From positions 1,630,428 to 1,694,427 of the forward strand of contig NC_090125.1 of the NCBI RefSeq assembly GCF_023973825.1: DNA of 64,000 nucleotides, in the 5' to 3' direction. Source of the stretch: Plasmodium brasilianum. Its lineage: Eukaryota; Apicomplexa; Aconoidasida; Haemosporida; Plasmodiidae. The notes under the pieces were generated by a model that saw only the letters and a list, made by a program, of their open reading frames with translations, was not told where the DNA came from and ran no database searches. Shown piece by piece: positions 12,001-24,982 of this stretch; the stretch's first letter is position 1; every line of letters begins with the position of its first letter. The position numbers and the translations under genes were made by a program.

Positions 12001-15000
12001 GATATTAAGTTAGGGTACAAGACTTCAAAAAAGAAGTTTAGTATTGAGAGGAAAAAAATAAAAGGGAATATATACAGAGTTTTGTTAAGAAAGCTCAATC
12101 GTATAGTTGACCCCAATGAACAGAACATATGGGAGGCAACGAATGGCATCCATAATATCAATGACTTCTTTAACGAATCGACATATTCAAAAAGTAAGAA
12201 TGGTCAACAGGATGTTACATATAAGAGTGAGTTTTTGCAATATTGTACATTTTGTAAAAATAATTTTAAATGTAAAACGAAATCAGTTTATAAGAATGAC
12301 AAGGCTTTAAAATATTTAACACAGATAAGATTGAGAAGTAGAATTACTCTCATATCATTTGATGATATGTACAACTTTGATCAATTGAGAAGAAAAAAAA
12401 ATTATGACTTGTTAAGAAATCAATATATAGTAAGCACAGATGCGAATATATGTCTTTTCTATTTTGATACTTTGTATAAAGAGAATATAAAATCATGTAA
12501 TTTTGTCAAGTTGTACATTGATTTTTACAAATTAAAAATAAGCAAATATACTTATTTGAATAAAACATACAATATTTTTTATTTCGAAAGAGTTAACTCT
12601 GATTATATGAAATATATGGATGTATTTCACCAAAATTTTTATAAAATATTTTCAAAAAAAAAGATTAACTACAACATAAGGGATAACGTAAAACGCTACT
12701 TCATCCTAGTCTCTACTATAAAGAACGTCGATTTTTCCGACCGAAGGAATGGAGAACATGAGCAAAGATTACAGGGCAAGGAAGATTACATTGTAGGTGG
12801 TAAGAAGCGAGTAAATCGCGTACACCCAGTGAACACTCTTCGAGCACAAAAGTATAATTCGAAAACGAGAATATACGCAATGAATTTCAGTCTGCTCTTC
12901 AAAATGAATGACTTTTTTCATTTTCTAAACAAGTACCTTCTTACCGACTTTTGCAGTTTGTTTTCGTTAAAACATGCTTGCGAGAGGGAGGAGAACAAAC
13001 GTGGAGGTGGATATGAAGAAAGAAGTGAAGACAAATCTGATGTTATACCTAAATGTCTTTCCTTCTGCGACTGTGAACTCATTGACCCCTTTTCGTTTAG
13101 GCATTTTATCATGTTGAAAAATAAAATAGGAAGGCATCAAATGGAAGGGTGCCAAATGGAGAGTTTTCACAATAAGCATAAGTGCTTCTTATCAGATGGT
13201 TGCTCAAAGGAGCAGAAGATACATCATAGCGATACTTATCAAATTCGAAAAAAGAACATGAAAAGTGCTACCATAAGTTTAAACAAGTATGCCCTATTTT
13301 TTGAGGATGCTACTTTATTTCTCCCATCAGTTGTAAATAACAGAGATATCATAGTTGTACAGAATAATGTGCATATAAAAAATAAATTCATATTTAAAAA
13401 GAACAGGGAGTATAGAAAAGTTTCACTATATGACAAGGTTAATGTTTATTTTTTAAATAATTTTTGCTATACAAATGAAAGAAAAAATATAATGAAAAAT
13501 GGAAATATATTGATAAAATATTATAGAAATATGCTGTACAAAAGAAATTTATTTTCATTATTTGTATATGCCTCGTGTGTTATTTACCTATCACCTATGA
13601 ACTACCATCTATTTATGAACGTCTTCTTTGAAAACGTGCTACACAATAATTATGAGTACTTCTCTTCTAAATTATATAAGGGGAGCGGCACTACTAGAAA
13701 TGGTAGTACCATAAACAGGGAAACAGTTGCTGTGGGAAAGCACACCTACGAGAAAGATACTTCCTTTCAAGTGAGAAAGAGCGTTAGAAAAGATCTAAAC
13801 ATAATCGTACGCATGTTCGATATGCACATATATTTAGAGAATGCCTATTCGAGTAGCAGAATGAATTATATATTGTGCAAATTTATTTTCATTAAAATAG
13901 TGAAGTACATAAATGATAGTAGTCTCTTGACATATATCAAAGCGTATGTACCAATAGTTCTAAACTTTTTTTATGAATATCCTTTTGACATATTACTCTC
14001 ATATAAAAAGCTTAAGAAAACAAATTACATGAAAACGTTACTTAACATGAACGGAGAAATGTGTAATTACACTGCTATATCATTTGATGGCTTTATTAGG
14101 AAGAAATTAATTAAATACAATTCTTTACGCAAAAATAATGGGAAAAAAAAAATTGTTGAAATATTTTATAAAAGATATAAAAATGACTTATTTGGGTATA
14201 ATATCATGAATGAAGTACAAGTAAAAATTTCTAGCGTTTTTCTAAGTACCGATTTGTTCGAATTGTTCAATTTGTATACATTTTATTTTGTTGAAGATAA
14301 GAATTTATTCATTAATCAGATAGAGAAATTCTTGCGCACTGAAAAGTTTGTTCGTGTTTTTGGAAAAAGCACATGCGAGGTGGAAAAATGGCAAGAGGAA
14401 CAGAGGCAAGAGCATCAAAAACAGTATTGTTATCATATCCACTACAACCAGCAGCAGCAAGAGAAGCCGCATCAGAAGCGGAAATTGAATGGAGGAACAT
14501 CTGAGAGTGATCATTTCCGCAAATGGAACGGCAGTGCCGCAAACATGCGAGTATTCAAAATAAACACCCTGAAAATGGCATATACAGACGAGCCGAACAA
14601 TGTTTACCTGCTTTTATACGAAAAAATGACGAAACATTTAAATGCGCGGGACTTTAACAACTATAACTGCATAGTTAAAAGTAACAACATCTACAAAACA
14701 AATGTAAATATTAAACGTATCCATTTTATGCTGAACTTTTTGTTTTACGAAAATTTGTTATGTTTGAAAAAGGTACAGAGTAGTGTGAGTAAAAAAAATA
14801 TGAAAAAAAAGCGTTACTGTATAGGTAAAGACAGAAACACATTCAGCTTAATTTACAAAGGAAGCCTACATTTTGATTTACTCTTCAATTTAAGAAAAAA
14901 TCTATTTTTAAAATTTGCAAATACGTCAAAATATGTGTATATTAATAATTTCATTTTTGACAATTATTTCGAAAATTGCATGACCTGTTCATGTAAAAAT

Positions 15001-18000
15001 TCAAATTTTGTGTCCAATGTTATATTAAATAATTCAAATGAAAAATTAAAGGAGTTTATTTATTTTAAGTGTATAGTAAAGAGACGAAATAATTTATATT
15101 TATTGAACAATCATATTTTCTACTGTGTTAGTAAAAATATAAACATGCAAATAAGTATGAGAAATGAAAAAATGGTCCTTTTTTATGATAATAACAAAAA
15201 TGTATGGTTTGATCATTTTCGTTTTGTATACAATTTCTTAAATGGTTTAGTAGAAAGGCGTACCTTTTGTACAATGAATGACGAGAAGAATATCACAAAG
15301 GATGTTATATGCGATGTGCAAATTTTTAATAGTAGCAATCAAAATATACTACAAAAAGATAAGTATTCATGCCCATTTGAGAATAAGAAAACTTTAGAAG
15401 ACTTGCTCAATGTGGGTAATATATATGAAGGAAATTTCACGTCAAATGTCGGTGGAAGAACTTCCATTCGTAAGGGTGAACGAACGAACGACCATGCAAA
15501 TGCTCGCAAGAATACACAATGCAAGAATAAATTTACAGCGCCGAAATATATTGATGTACATGTAAATTATGCCAATATTCAAATAAGACTAAAAGATTTT
15601 TTGTATTTAATTAATAAATTATATGAAAGCGTTTTTTTTTTTTTTAATTATTATGCCGAAATGAATGCATGCTTTTTTACAATCTGCGAGACATTACTGA
15701 AAAATAAATATTTTTGTAAAATTAAAAAAACGAAACAGGTAGCATACTCTACAATAATTGTACACATGATAATAAATACCTTGCATGTTCATATTTTTCA
15801 AAGTATACCTTACCAAAAAATAAATGTGTGCAAAAAAAAAAAAATTATTCTTTTACATGCTAAAGGAATGTATGAGTATATTTCATGTAATAAGAAAAAA
15901 GACGCTCTATTAAAAAAGCATGAGTCTGATATATGTTGTAATTTATATTTTTCAAAAAATAATATATATGAAGAATTTGCAAAGAATGTACAAATGCGTA
16001 TTATTTATATAAAAAATAAGGAACAAAATAATTTTCATCTCTTTCTTAAAAATAATATAACAAATATATTCTTAACGAAAAATATATTTAGAAAAGTTAT
16101 ATATCTGTATGATGAGCTCACAGATAGAAAGAATTATAACAACAACGACAGGAATAGCAACTACATGTGTGAGAGATTATTTCATGTAAGGGGAGAAAAT
16201 TATCGTTGTTATGGCTCGTGTGAAATGTGCAGGCATGGTATGGAAAATATGCAAGGTGAAAAAAAAAAAAGAAAAAAGAATGAACAGATAGATGAAATTG
16301 AAAATTGGCAAAAGGGAAAAAATCAAATGGAAGACTTCCTCTTAATGGACAAAGGTGAAAAGATAAAAAAAGATACCAATAATGCTGACAGTATTATATT
16401 GTCAAACAAAGAAAAATTAAGAATTAAAAATTTTTGTTTCTCTTTGGAAAGGAACAAAACATGTACCAATGTGATAAGAAAAAGATATAACAATTGTTCG
16501 CATGACCAATATATAATAGTAAATAATTTCAAAGAGAGGATTTTTTTTTATCAAAGTAAAGAGATAAAAAATGCAAAATTTGAAAACGTATATCCTTTAT
16601 ATATGTTTTATTTAAAAAATGGAAAGAGTGTAAACACTGCAAATACTGCAAACATTGCAAACACTGCAAACATTACAAACACTGCAAACATTACGAACAT
16701 TGCAAATACCATTATTTTTCCATGCGTAAGGGAAAGATACATAAGAAAGAATGAAATGACCATGATGACCGATGGCACTTTCTATAATTTCATCTCAAAT
16801 ACATGTTTGTACAATAACACAAACCACGATATTATATTTTTTTATAAAAATTATAAATCCTTTTTATACTCTAAAAAAAATTCGTATATTAATTCGTTCC
16901 ATTTAAAAAACGACAATTTTTGTTTTCTTATTTTTTATAAAAAAAAATTATACGTCTCACAAAATTTAACAATCGATTCTTTAAAAAGTGTACATACAAA
17001 TAATAAAGAAAAATTAATGCAAAATATGCAATATATAAATTACAATTTCCGCAAATTAAAATATATAGACAAGGGCCAAGATACGCTTTACACACTTTTT
17101 AACAACATAATACATCTAAAAAAAATTGACGACATCAAATCATTTTTATATGTAGATATGCACACAGAGAAGAATAAGCAGAGGAGGAAAGACATAACCA
17201 ATTTCAATTTTAATAAATATAATATTTATAATGTTATAGAAAGAAAATTTATAAAAATGGTATTAAATGACGATTATATTAATAGTTTTAAAAATACGAA
17301 TACTGATCATTTAGTTTTACATTTAACTATTATAAAAACACGGGGTAGCTCGTACATGCATATAAATAAAAGGATAAAATTTAGAAATACCTTGCCCATA
17401 ACAGTGTATTACAACTATCAGGGGAAGTTAACCAGTGTTCACTCCTTTCAAAGCAGAGAAATATTCTTTGATGATTTTCATCTAAACGTTAAATGCAATC
17501 ACATGCATCAAGGAAAGCTCGAAATTTGCTACCACAGAAGAAGGGGAAATAAAGAAGTAGAGAAAGAGGGTCATAAGCAGATTTATAGAAAAGAGGAACA
17601 ACACAGGGGTTGGAAGCGGGATGAAACAGAGGAACACCAGAAGGAGCAACATGTCAAAGGCTCTCAAGCAGGTAATACCTCACTGAAGAACGAATTGGAT
17701 AGAAGGGGGGAAAATGGTCCAAGGAAAGATAGATATATAATTTATTACTACACAAATGTGATAAAGAGGAATAACGCTATTATAATAACGTGTCACACGC
17801 TAATTCTTCTATACAGCTTTTGCGTAAAAAATTTGGAAATAAACAAAAAAAAAATTTATTTTGCTAATGATTTAGGGGGAAGCACAAATAATACTACAGT
17901 ACAGTATATATACCCCTTAAAAGAATTAAAATGTTATACTAGTTTTTTTAATGAGTCGATAAATAGCCTTATTTTTGAAAGCATCAAATTAAACAGCGTT

Positions 18001-21000
18001 ACGATAAACAGTTGTCAGAACGTGAGCACACAGGAAATCATAAATAATAGACCCTACGTTTCATGTTATGTTATTAGTTATATAAAAAATAATACATGTA
18101 GCGGGCGTAGTAATCCAAACTACTATTTTAAAAATTTTTCCTCCTTTTTAATAGTATACCCAAAGTATATATTAATCAATGAAACAAATTTTAACTTAGT
18201 GATGTTTCCTTCTAACGGAAATGGGATCAATTACCTTTTCCAGAGAAAATCTAGGAATGTCATTAACTTAATAGAGAAAAATGAAAAAAATTTCTTTTTT
18301 AAAATTAAAAACACGAATATGCACAATAACTATTTGTACTTATGTGGAGGAATAGATATAACGAAGGAAGCTTCCTACATCTTTTGCTTTACAAAAATGG
18401 GGGGAAAAAATGACTTGCGTGAGGTATATAAAAATGGAAAAAAAAATGACCTGCACAAGTCAGGTAAAAATTGGGGAAAAAATTACCCGCAGAAGGTGGA
18501 TAAAAATGAAAAAAAGAATCCCTTTATTAACTTAAAAATTAGCATAAATGAAGGGAGTACGTTGAGAGATAATGATGTCCATTTTCATAATTGTTTCTTT
18601 ATAACAATAAGTGAACATATATCCCGCAGAGAAAAAGAGGTCAAATACATTTCCTACATAAATAATAACATGATGAACGTTCGAGAGAGCAGTGATAACG
18701 TAATAATGAATATTTATAAGTACATAGAAAAGGAGGAAGAGATAAAGAAAATATACATTTACAATAGTATGAATACAGGAATACTCTTTGACATTTTCCA
18801 CTACAGTGAAATTGTTTACATAATTGGTAGTGTTACTAGGGGGGGTACTATGAGTGCTACTACAAGTAGAAATGTGGAGAACGATGGAGAACAGAATGCA
18901 CGAGAGGAGAAGAAAGAGGTTAAATGGATTGAAGGGGCTAATCAGGTTGGACAGGTTGATGCAGCTGGACAGGATGACGAGTATGGACTGATTGACGAGA
19001 ACGCAGGGGCTGATTACATGCAATATGAAAGCAGTCTGCCCTCATGTAACCAAGTTAAAATTGAAAGAGGAAATAAAAAGATTAAGGAAAACTTTTTTTT
19101 AAATATTTTTAATGCAGAAAGTAGTGACAACTCTTGTTCAGGCGAAAACCAAAACACGAATGAAAATTTGGATTACGATTTTGGAAAGTTATCGAAAGAT
19201 AAGTTAAATTATATTATGAAAAATAGTCATCATATTACAACGTTCATGCAGAATAATAAGAACACAATTCGATACGTAAAAGAGAAAAATATTATGTTTT
19301 TTCCCTTGAGGAAAAATAAAAATATGAGAAACTGCTTTTTCCTTATATGCCCATATAAGTACACTACTAAAGGACAAATTTTTAAATTTTCCTTAGAAAG
19401 AAAAAGGCACCTATTAAAATTTGTAGAGAAGGAAAAAATTATATTTGTTGAAATATTTATGATTCAAAAGAAGAAGAAAATCATTGTAAAAATTTCTCAG
19501 TATATTGATAACATCGTACATATTACTGGAAAGGTGGATATGCACTTGTTATCTAAGCAAAGTGCCAACCTTAAACATGAATTGTATAGCATTGATCAAT
19601 CATATGAAGGGGAAAAAACTGTAAAAAAATATTCTAAAAAGGAGAAAGATTTGAGTTCAAGTGATATGATCAATGAAATTAATTGTAGCTCATTCGTTAA
19701 ATCATTCTACTTTAGTTATGAAAATAAATTGTTTAGGAAATATTGCACCAGTTTCCATATATTTGGGAAGAAAACAAATCGGAGCATGCTAGTAATAAAC
19801 GAGCGAAAAAATCGATTTCATAAGTGTCGAAATATATTAACCTTTACGTCATCACTACGTAAGAACGTTTCCCTTTACACAGACACTGATGAGAAGAAGG
19901 GGAACCTGTACTCATTTGTAAAGGGAGAAAATTTTATTCATGTAGGGAAAGAGAAAAAGATTTTTTGCCGATTAACAAAATATGAACAACGGGGTTATAA
20001 TATAAAAATAAAAAAAAAGGACAAAGCAAATATTACAGTTAAGGGAAAATTATACGCTCACCATTTTATAAATAAAAATGTTGCTTTTGTTGAGAGTGTA
20101 AATAAATGCAAATTTTTTTTTTTAAAAGAAAATAATAAAACAAAAACATCAGAGGTTCATTATTTTTTTGATGTAAAAAATGAAATTAAAATAAATTTAT
20201 TTGCATCCATGCTATTTGTAAATAATGCTATAACTAGACAACAAAACAAAGAAGGCATTTTTGTTTATGGTAGTGATGGAAAGGATTTGAATAAAATAGA
20301 AAGGAATTCTGTTATTAGAGAGGAATACCAATCCATTGATTATCGTAATAAATATATTTTAAAAAAAAAAAAAAAAAATGCACATATATTTACTCTCGTA
20401 TTAAAAAATGCAAGTGCATTGATTAAGACACAAAATAATAAAAATTGCTTTTCTTTACGTGTAGAAGATATGTTCATAATAGACAACTACTCTTCTTTTC
20501 CAGTAAAAAAAATGTTTTTCAGAAAAAATATATTAACGTCTAATAGTGCAAGTAGAGGAGATAATACTACTCATCTGGGTAGAAGTGATAACAATGAGGA
20601 GGTTCCTTTTTCTATAAATAATTTACTGCATGCCGAATTGACCTATGAAATGGATCCAAATGCTTGGGTCATAAAAAAATTAGAGTTTTTTCTATTACCT
20701 GTACATGTGCAAGTATCTCTGGAAAATGTGGAAAAATTGTACGATTGTTATCAAAAATTTTGTAAGAGGAAAAAAGAAGGGAAACAAAACTACAAAATGG
20801 ATAGATTCCTGTTTGAGTATAATATGGACCATAATATCAAAAATACTGGCAATGGTAAGAAGTCAAGGAAGTGCTGTAAAGACCGGTTAAAGCACATTAT
20901 CAGCATGAGAGATAGTGTTAATTTTCGTCGTTATTTAAAGTGGACAAAAATGAGAAAATTAAAAGTGGAGCATTTTAAGGTATACAGTTTAAAAATAAAT

Positions 21001-22239
21001 ATATGCTTCACGAAAGAAAATAATGATTTAAATATATATAAGAAAAAAAGGAAAAACCTTTTTAAATTTAGTATATTCCTTTCCTATTTAAATGCATTAA
21101 ATGATGCTGACTTTGTCATTAATCAGCTATACTTGCAAAATATAAAAGAAAAAAAAATAACAAATTTTACTAATTATGTTGTAGATTTCTATATGAAGGA
21201 ATTATATAAAAATGTATTTTACTATTTAACAAAGATGAATTTAATAAACAAGTATTTGAATAGTTATTACAATTTCTTTCACTTGCTCATGGGTAATAAC
21301 TTCTTTAATATGAATGTATCTACTAGTCTTAAAAATGTAAAGAAAGAAATACAAGATAGGGGCAATATGTACTTGAACAAACGATACCCCTGGAGTCGGG
21401 AAGAAGAGGAATTAACTACAGGGGGGAATACCGACCCGAATGATGATCCTCGATCGTTCGGAATAGGTCCGTGTGATGAATGGGGTGGAAGGGACGAAAA
21501 GGACAAAAGAAACGAAAACGATATGTACGATGAGAAGGATAAAAAGCACATGTATGATCATGTAAACGATCATATGAATGCCCACGTTGATGACTACATG
21601 GATGACCATACTAACTACTACAACATGGCAAATAATAGAACTACCCAAGTATGCAGAAAATACAAAAGCTTAATACTCGAAAATGTAACAGACGAGGGGT
21701 GCACACAGTTTTACAGAAATATGGACAACCTTAACCTATTTAGCGATTCGAATTTTTATCTGAAATCAAAGAAGAAGAAACATATAAAACGTGTTAATAG
21801 GGAGCTATTTTACACTGTTGAGGGGAAAAAAATGTTCATATTTGATGAAGACTTAAATTACAACAAAAGTGGTATCAAGAACGACTGGAACGATAACTCT
21901 AATGAGGATACCACTATTAATCATGTTATTCGTGAAGATGGTGTACCCAAACAACACAAGGAAGAGGTCGAGTATGCCAACAACTTTACCCTTTTTAATA
22001 GCGCTCTAAAGATTATAGGAAAGGACATTATGTCCAGTATTAACTATTACTTGTATGATAAAAACGGTCAAAGTGGAAGCAGAAGTAGAAGCGAGCAAGG
22101 AAGCAGCGAGAAGGGCAATAGTCAACTTGGATACAAATTAACCAAATTCAAAAGAGATAAGGTGCACATTCTAGAGTACTTTAGAAATGGACTAGGGGCA
22201 ACACGAGGGAATGACAACTCGCCTAAGGTATTAAACAAG

Positions 22240-22271
<32 letters not shown>

Positions 22272-22336
22272 AATAAAAATGAAGGATAAATGAACAAAAC
22301 ACAGAAAATACCATTGCCCTTTCCGCACGTGTATAC

Positions 22337-22381
<45 letters not shown>

Positions 22382-23442
22382 TTAATTATACGCACATGTA
22401 GATTTACGCATTAGCCACGTTAAACCGATACATGTGCGTGCTTGTTCCTTTTTTTTTTGCTATTTTAGGACAAGGAGGAAAAAAACAAAACAGAGGAATT
22501 TACAACGTACCTCCAAATTTATAAGAAAAACAAAATTGTGCATGACCCTCGATTTTTTAGAATATGCTGCCCGATGGACAACATCGTAATGTAAGAAAAA
22601 AAAATTTCTGTGTAAAGGGAATAACGCTGGCGGAAAAACAGAAAAACAAAAATAATAAAAATACACGTTGTGCGAATGTATATCACTTCTATTTGTTGTC
22701 CTCCACGATTCTTCTTACATAACAGGGCGTACATTTTTTTTTTTTCATATGCACGTTTTTCGTCTCGTCATTTCGTCATTTCGTCATCTCGTCATTTCGT
22801 CATTTCGTCATCTCGTCATTTCGTCATCTCGTCATTTCGTCATCTCGTCATTTCGTCATCTCGTCATTTCGTCATTTCTTTTTTTTTTTTTTTTTTTTTT
22901 GTTAGACGAGATTTCATGGTGCATAGCTACCTTTACGATGAGAAGGAAAATTTCGCGTTGCTGTTTTGTAATAATTATTTCGTTAAATTAAACAGAAACA
23001 AAAATAAAATTATGATAAGAAAGGAAAATATTGTAAAGGTTGAGATCAGCTGTATTTATTTCAATTTAATATTTGAGAAGGATAAAGATTTAATTATAAA
23101 TATAAAGAATATAATCCGAAAGAACAAAAATAATTTTCTTTCTTTTTATTTTGATATCCTTTTCAAAATAAAAAAAAAAAAAGATTGACATATAAAATTC
23201 ACAAAAATTTATTACAGATATTATACTTTTTATATTATATTTTTCATTTTATTTACAATTATGATAGAAGAGTAAAAAATCTAAAAAAAAATATTGTCTC
23301 ATCATCAAGTAAAAATAAGTACCCTTCTGTTACAATATTTGAAGATTACCAGAAAAATTTCTTTTCATTTTCATCAATGATGCATTTAAATATTTTCTAC
23401 TTAAACGTAAAGAGTTTTCTATTCAGTCTAGCACAGCAGTGA
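9097..23442 (+). CDS. VPS13: Giant VPS13-type bridge-like lipid transfer protein
   Basis: Bridge-type lipid-transport protein of the VPS13/chorein family, which moves bulk phospholipid at membrane contact sites. Exons: 9097-22227, 22469-22590 and 22906 onward. Exon 1 alone encodes 4,377 residues. The N-terminus (MSNVLANVLKN with IPLKNIEIR) resembles the chorein start. Around residue 3,020, YPKYILINET resembles the VAB/SHR-binding repeat (PRYVIVN type), preceded by RIKFRNTLPITVYYN. Near residues 3,840-4,100 are the family's late strands and helices. The last exon (YLYDEKENFALLF then KIMIRKENIVKVEI) resembles the C-terminal PH-like domain. The reading frame stops at 23188 just after a 13-A run. 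One extra A would continue the protein to 23442, so I extend the gene there. Asn/Lys-rich inserts are frequent, including an NTAN-type repeat. Family assignment is firm; which VPS13 paralogue this is remains open. Confidence 0.83.
16628..16712 (+). repeat. Coding Asn-Thr-Ala repeat in the VPS13 gene
   Basis: Tandem nine-base units of the type AACACTGCA or AACATTGCA and related variants encode repeating NTA, NIA and NIT triplets. They lie in a lineage-specific insertion of the giant protein. The frame stays open throughout. Confidence 0.85.
22758..22878 (+). repeat. 8-bp TCGTCATT/TCGTCATC array in VPS13 intron 2
   Basis: Alternating copies of TCGTCATT and TCGTCATC are followed by a long T tract and the acceptor GTTAG at 22905. 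The array fills most of the intron between exons 22469-22590 and 22906. Its Ser/Phe/Arg/His readings are not coding. Confidence 0.9.
23170..23182 (+). other. A13 homopolymer with apparent frameshift in VPS13 last exon
   Basis: The upstream frame ends KIKKKKD-stop at 23188. The +1 frame immediately after the run is open for a further 85 codons with normal coding character (for example IFEDYQKNFF) to a stop at 23442. No GT donor lies near, so an intron is unlikely. A run one A longer, or two A shorter, would restore one frame. Confidence 0.65.
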
Positions 23443-24439
23443 TCATGCGCATAGCATCATGCGATTATGGGGGAACGCGGACATTATACGGCCATACAGT
23501 AGTGCGAATATAGAAAGCATCTGCGGCAGTATTTAACTGCACACTAGTTTTTAATCCAAACAACATTTTGCCCAACGCACAAAATAAAAAATTCAAAATT
23601 TAAAAATCAAAATTTAAAAATCAAAATTTAAAATTTAGTATTTATGTTTCTTTTTTTGTTTCGTGTTATCTTAACTCATAATTTTTTAAGTTTTTTTTTT
23701 TTTTTTTAATATTTACCATTAAATTAGTTTTTGCATTAACGTGTTAATAGATTAATATCGTTTGAGCATTTCCCACGACGCCTTTTTTCCCATACATACG
23801 TATATTTGTAAATTAGTTTATCTGTTTATTTGTTTATTTGTTTATTTGTTTATCTGTTTATTTGTTTATTTGTTTATTTGTTTATCTGTTTATTTGTTTA
23901 TTTGTTTATTTTGCTCCGTTCGTTTGTTTATTTATTTGCTTGTTCGTCTGTTTGCTCGTTTATTTATTTATTTCCTTACAATTTAAATCAGCTTAATTTT
24001 TTATCCCATCGTACATTCGTGAAGTAAGCGGTACATAACAATATAATCATAGTATACACATATACATATATATATACACATGCTTTTCGTAATATCAAAT
24101 ATGTGTATATTGATTTATATATATTTATATATAGGTAGTGGCTCTTTTTTTTTTTTTTCAGAAAATTTTGAGCCTACAAATTTGAATTCATGAAATCAAG
24201 TGTACTTACTTAAATGTGCAGCTATTTTTAAATTACTCCATTTTTTCATTTCTTTTCCATTTTCTTCTCTGTTTGAACAATTTTTTTAATTCTTTTTTAG
24301 TTTGCAGCCATACTGTTTGTGTATATCAACATATATATGTACTTACGTATTACGTAAGCATTTGTTCATGTATATAGGTTTGTACTGTGCATACCTAAAG
24401 CAATGTTCGCTTGCGCCTTTTAGCCAAACCTTATTTTTT

Positions 24440-24471
<32 letters not shown>

Positions 24472-24982
24472 GATTTATATGCAGAAATTTAAGAAAGAAT
24501 TTTTTTTCTTATGATAATTTTTTAAAAAGTTGGAATAAGACTAAATAGGAGACTTTAAAAAAAAAATAATAATAACAAAATAAATAAATGAACGAATAGA
24601 ACGAATAAATGAACGAATAAATGAACGAATAAATGAACGAATAAATGAACGAATAAATGAACGAATAAATGAACGAATAAATGAACGAATAAATGAACGA
24701 ATAAATGAACGAATAAATGAACGAATAAATGAACGAATAAATGAACGAATAAATGAGTAAATATATACTTTATGTTTATACATATTGCTGCTTGATAAGC
24801 TTGAAAATAAAAAGAAAAAATTTCCATTTGGAATTATGGTATATATATTATGTAAAGACATTCTCTTCAATTAATTCTCGTCAAGTACAAAATATGTGAA
24901 ATGAAAAAGTAAAGGGAAAAAAAAAAAAAAAATATATATATAAATAGTGGAAAAAAAGGAATAAATCAAGAGGGAACAAATA
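23443..24982. other. Intergenic, repeat-rich, with a doubtful small reverse-strand gene
   Basis: Contents: AAAATTTAAAAATC repeats at about 23590-23640, a TTTATTTG/TTTATCTG array at 23818-23970, TA tracts, poly-T runs and the 12-bp array at 24590-24757. On the reverse strand, an ATG at 24863 opens MSLHNIYTIIPNG and reaches a possible GTATAT donor. An acceptor before SYSNFLKNYH at about 24544 would be in phase. Further down, LAKRRKRTLL-stop is exon-like. I could not recognise or close this gene and do not call it. Confidence 0.4.
24590..24757 (+). repeat. 12-bp ATGAACGAATAA array
   Basis: About 13 nearly perfect tandem copies of ATGAACGAATAA. The reverse strand reads as a long IRSF or HLFV repeat ORF that I treat as spurious. 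Confidence 0.93.

Noticed and set aside
22228..22293. Poly-Lys tail as the C-terminus of the VPS13 protein at 22293
   Set aside because: It is read-through into the intron; the GTATTA donor at 22228 joins in phase to the exon at 22469.
24302..24514. Forward 70-codon ORF before MFAP1
   Set aside because: No conserved sequence, mostly poly-Phe, and no splice-consistent link to MFAP1.
24541..24870. Reverse IRSF/HLFV repeat ORFs
   Set aside because: They are artefacts of the ATGAACGAATAA array; only the short non-repeat ends were kept as a doubtful candidate.
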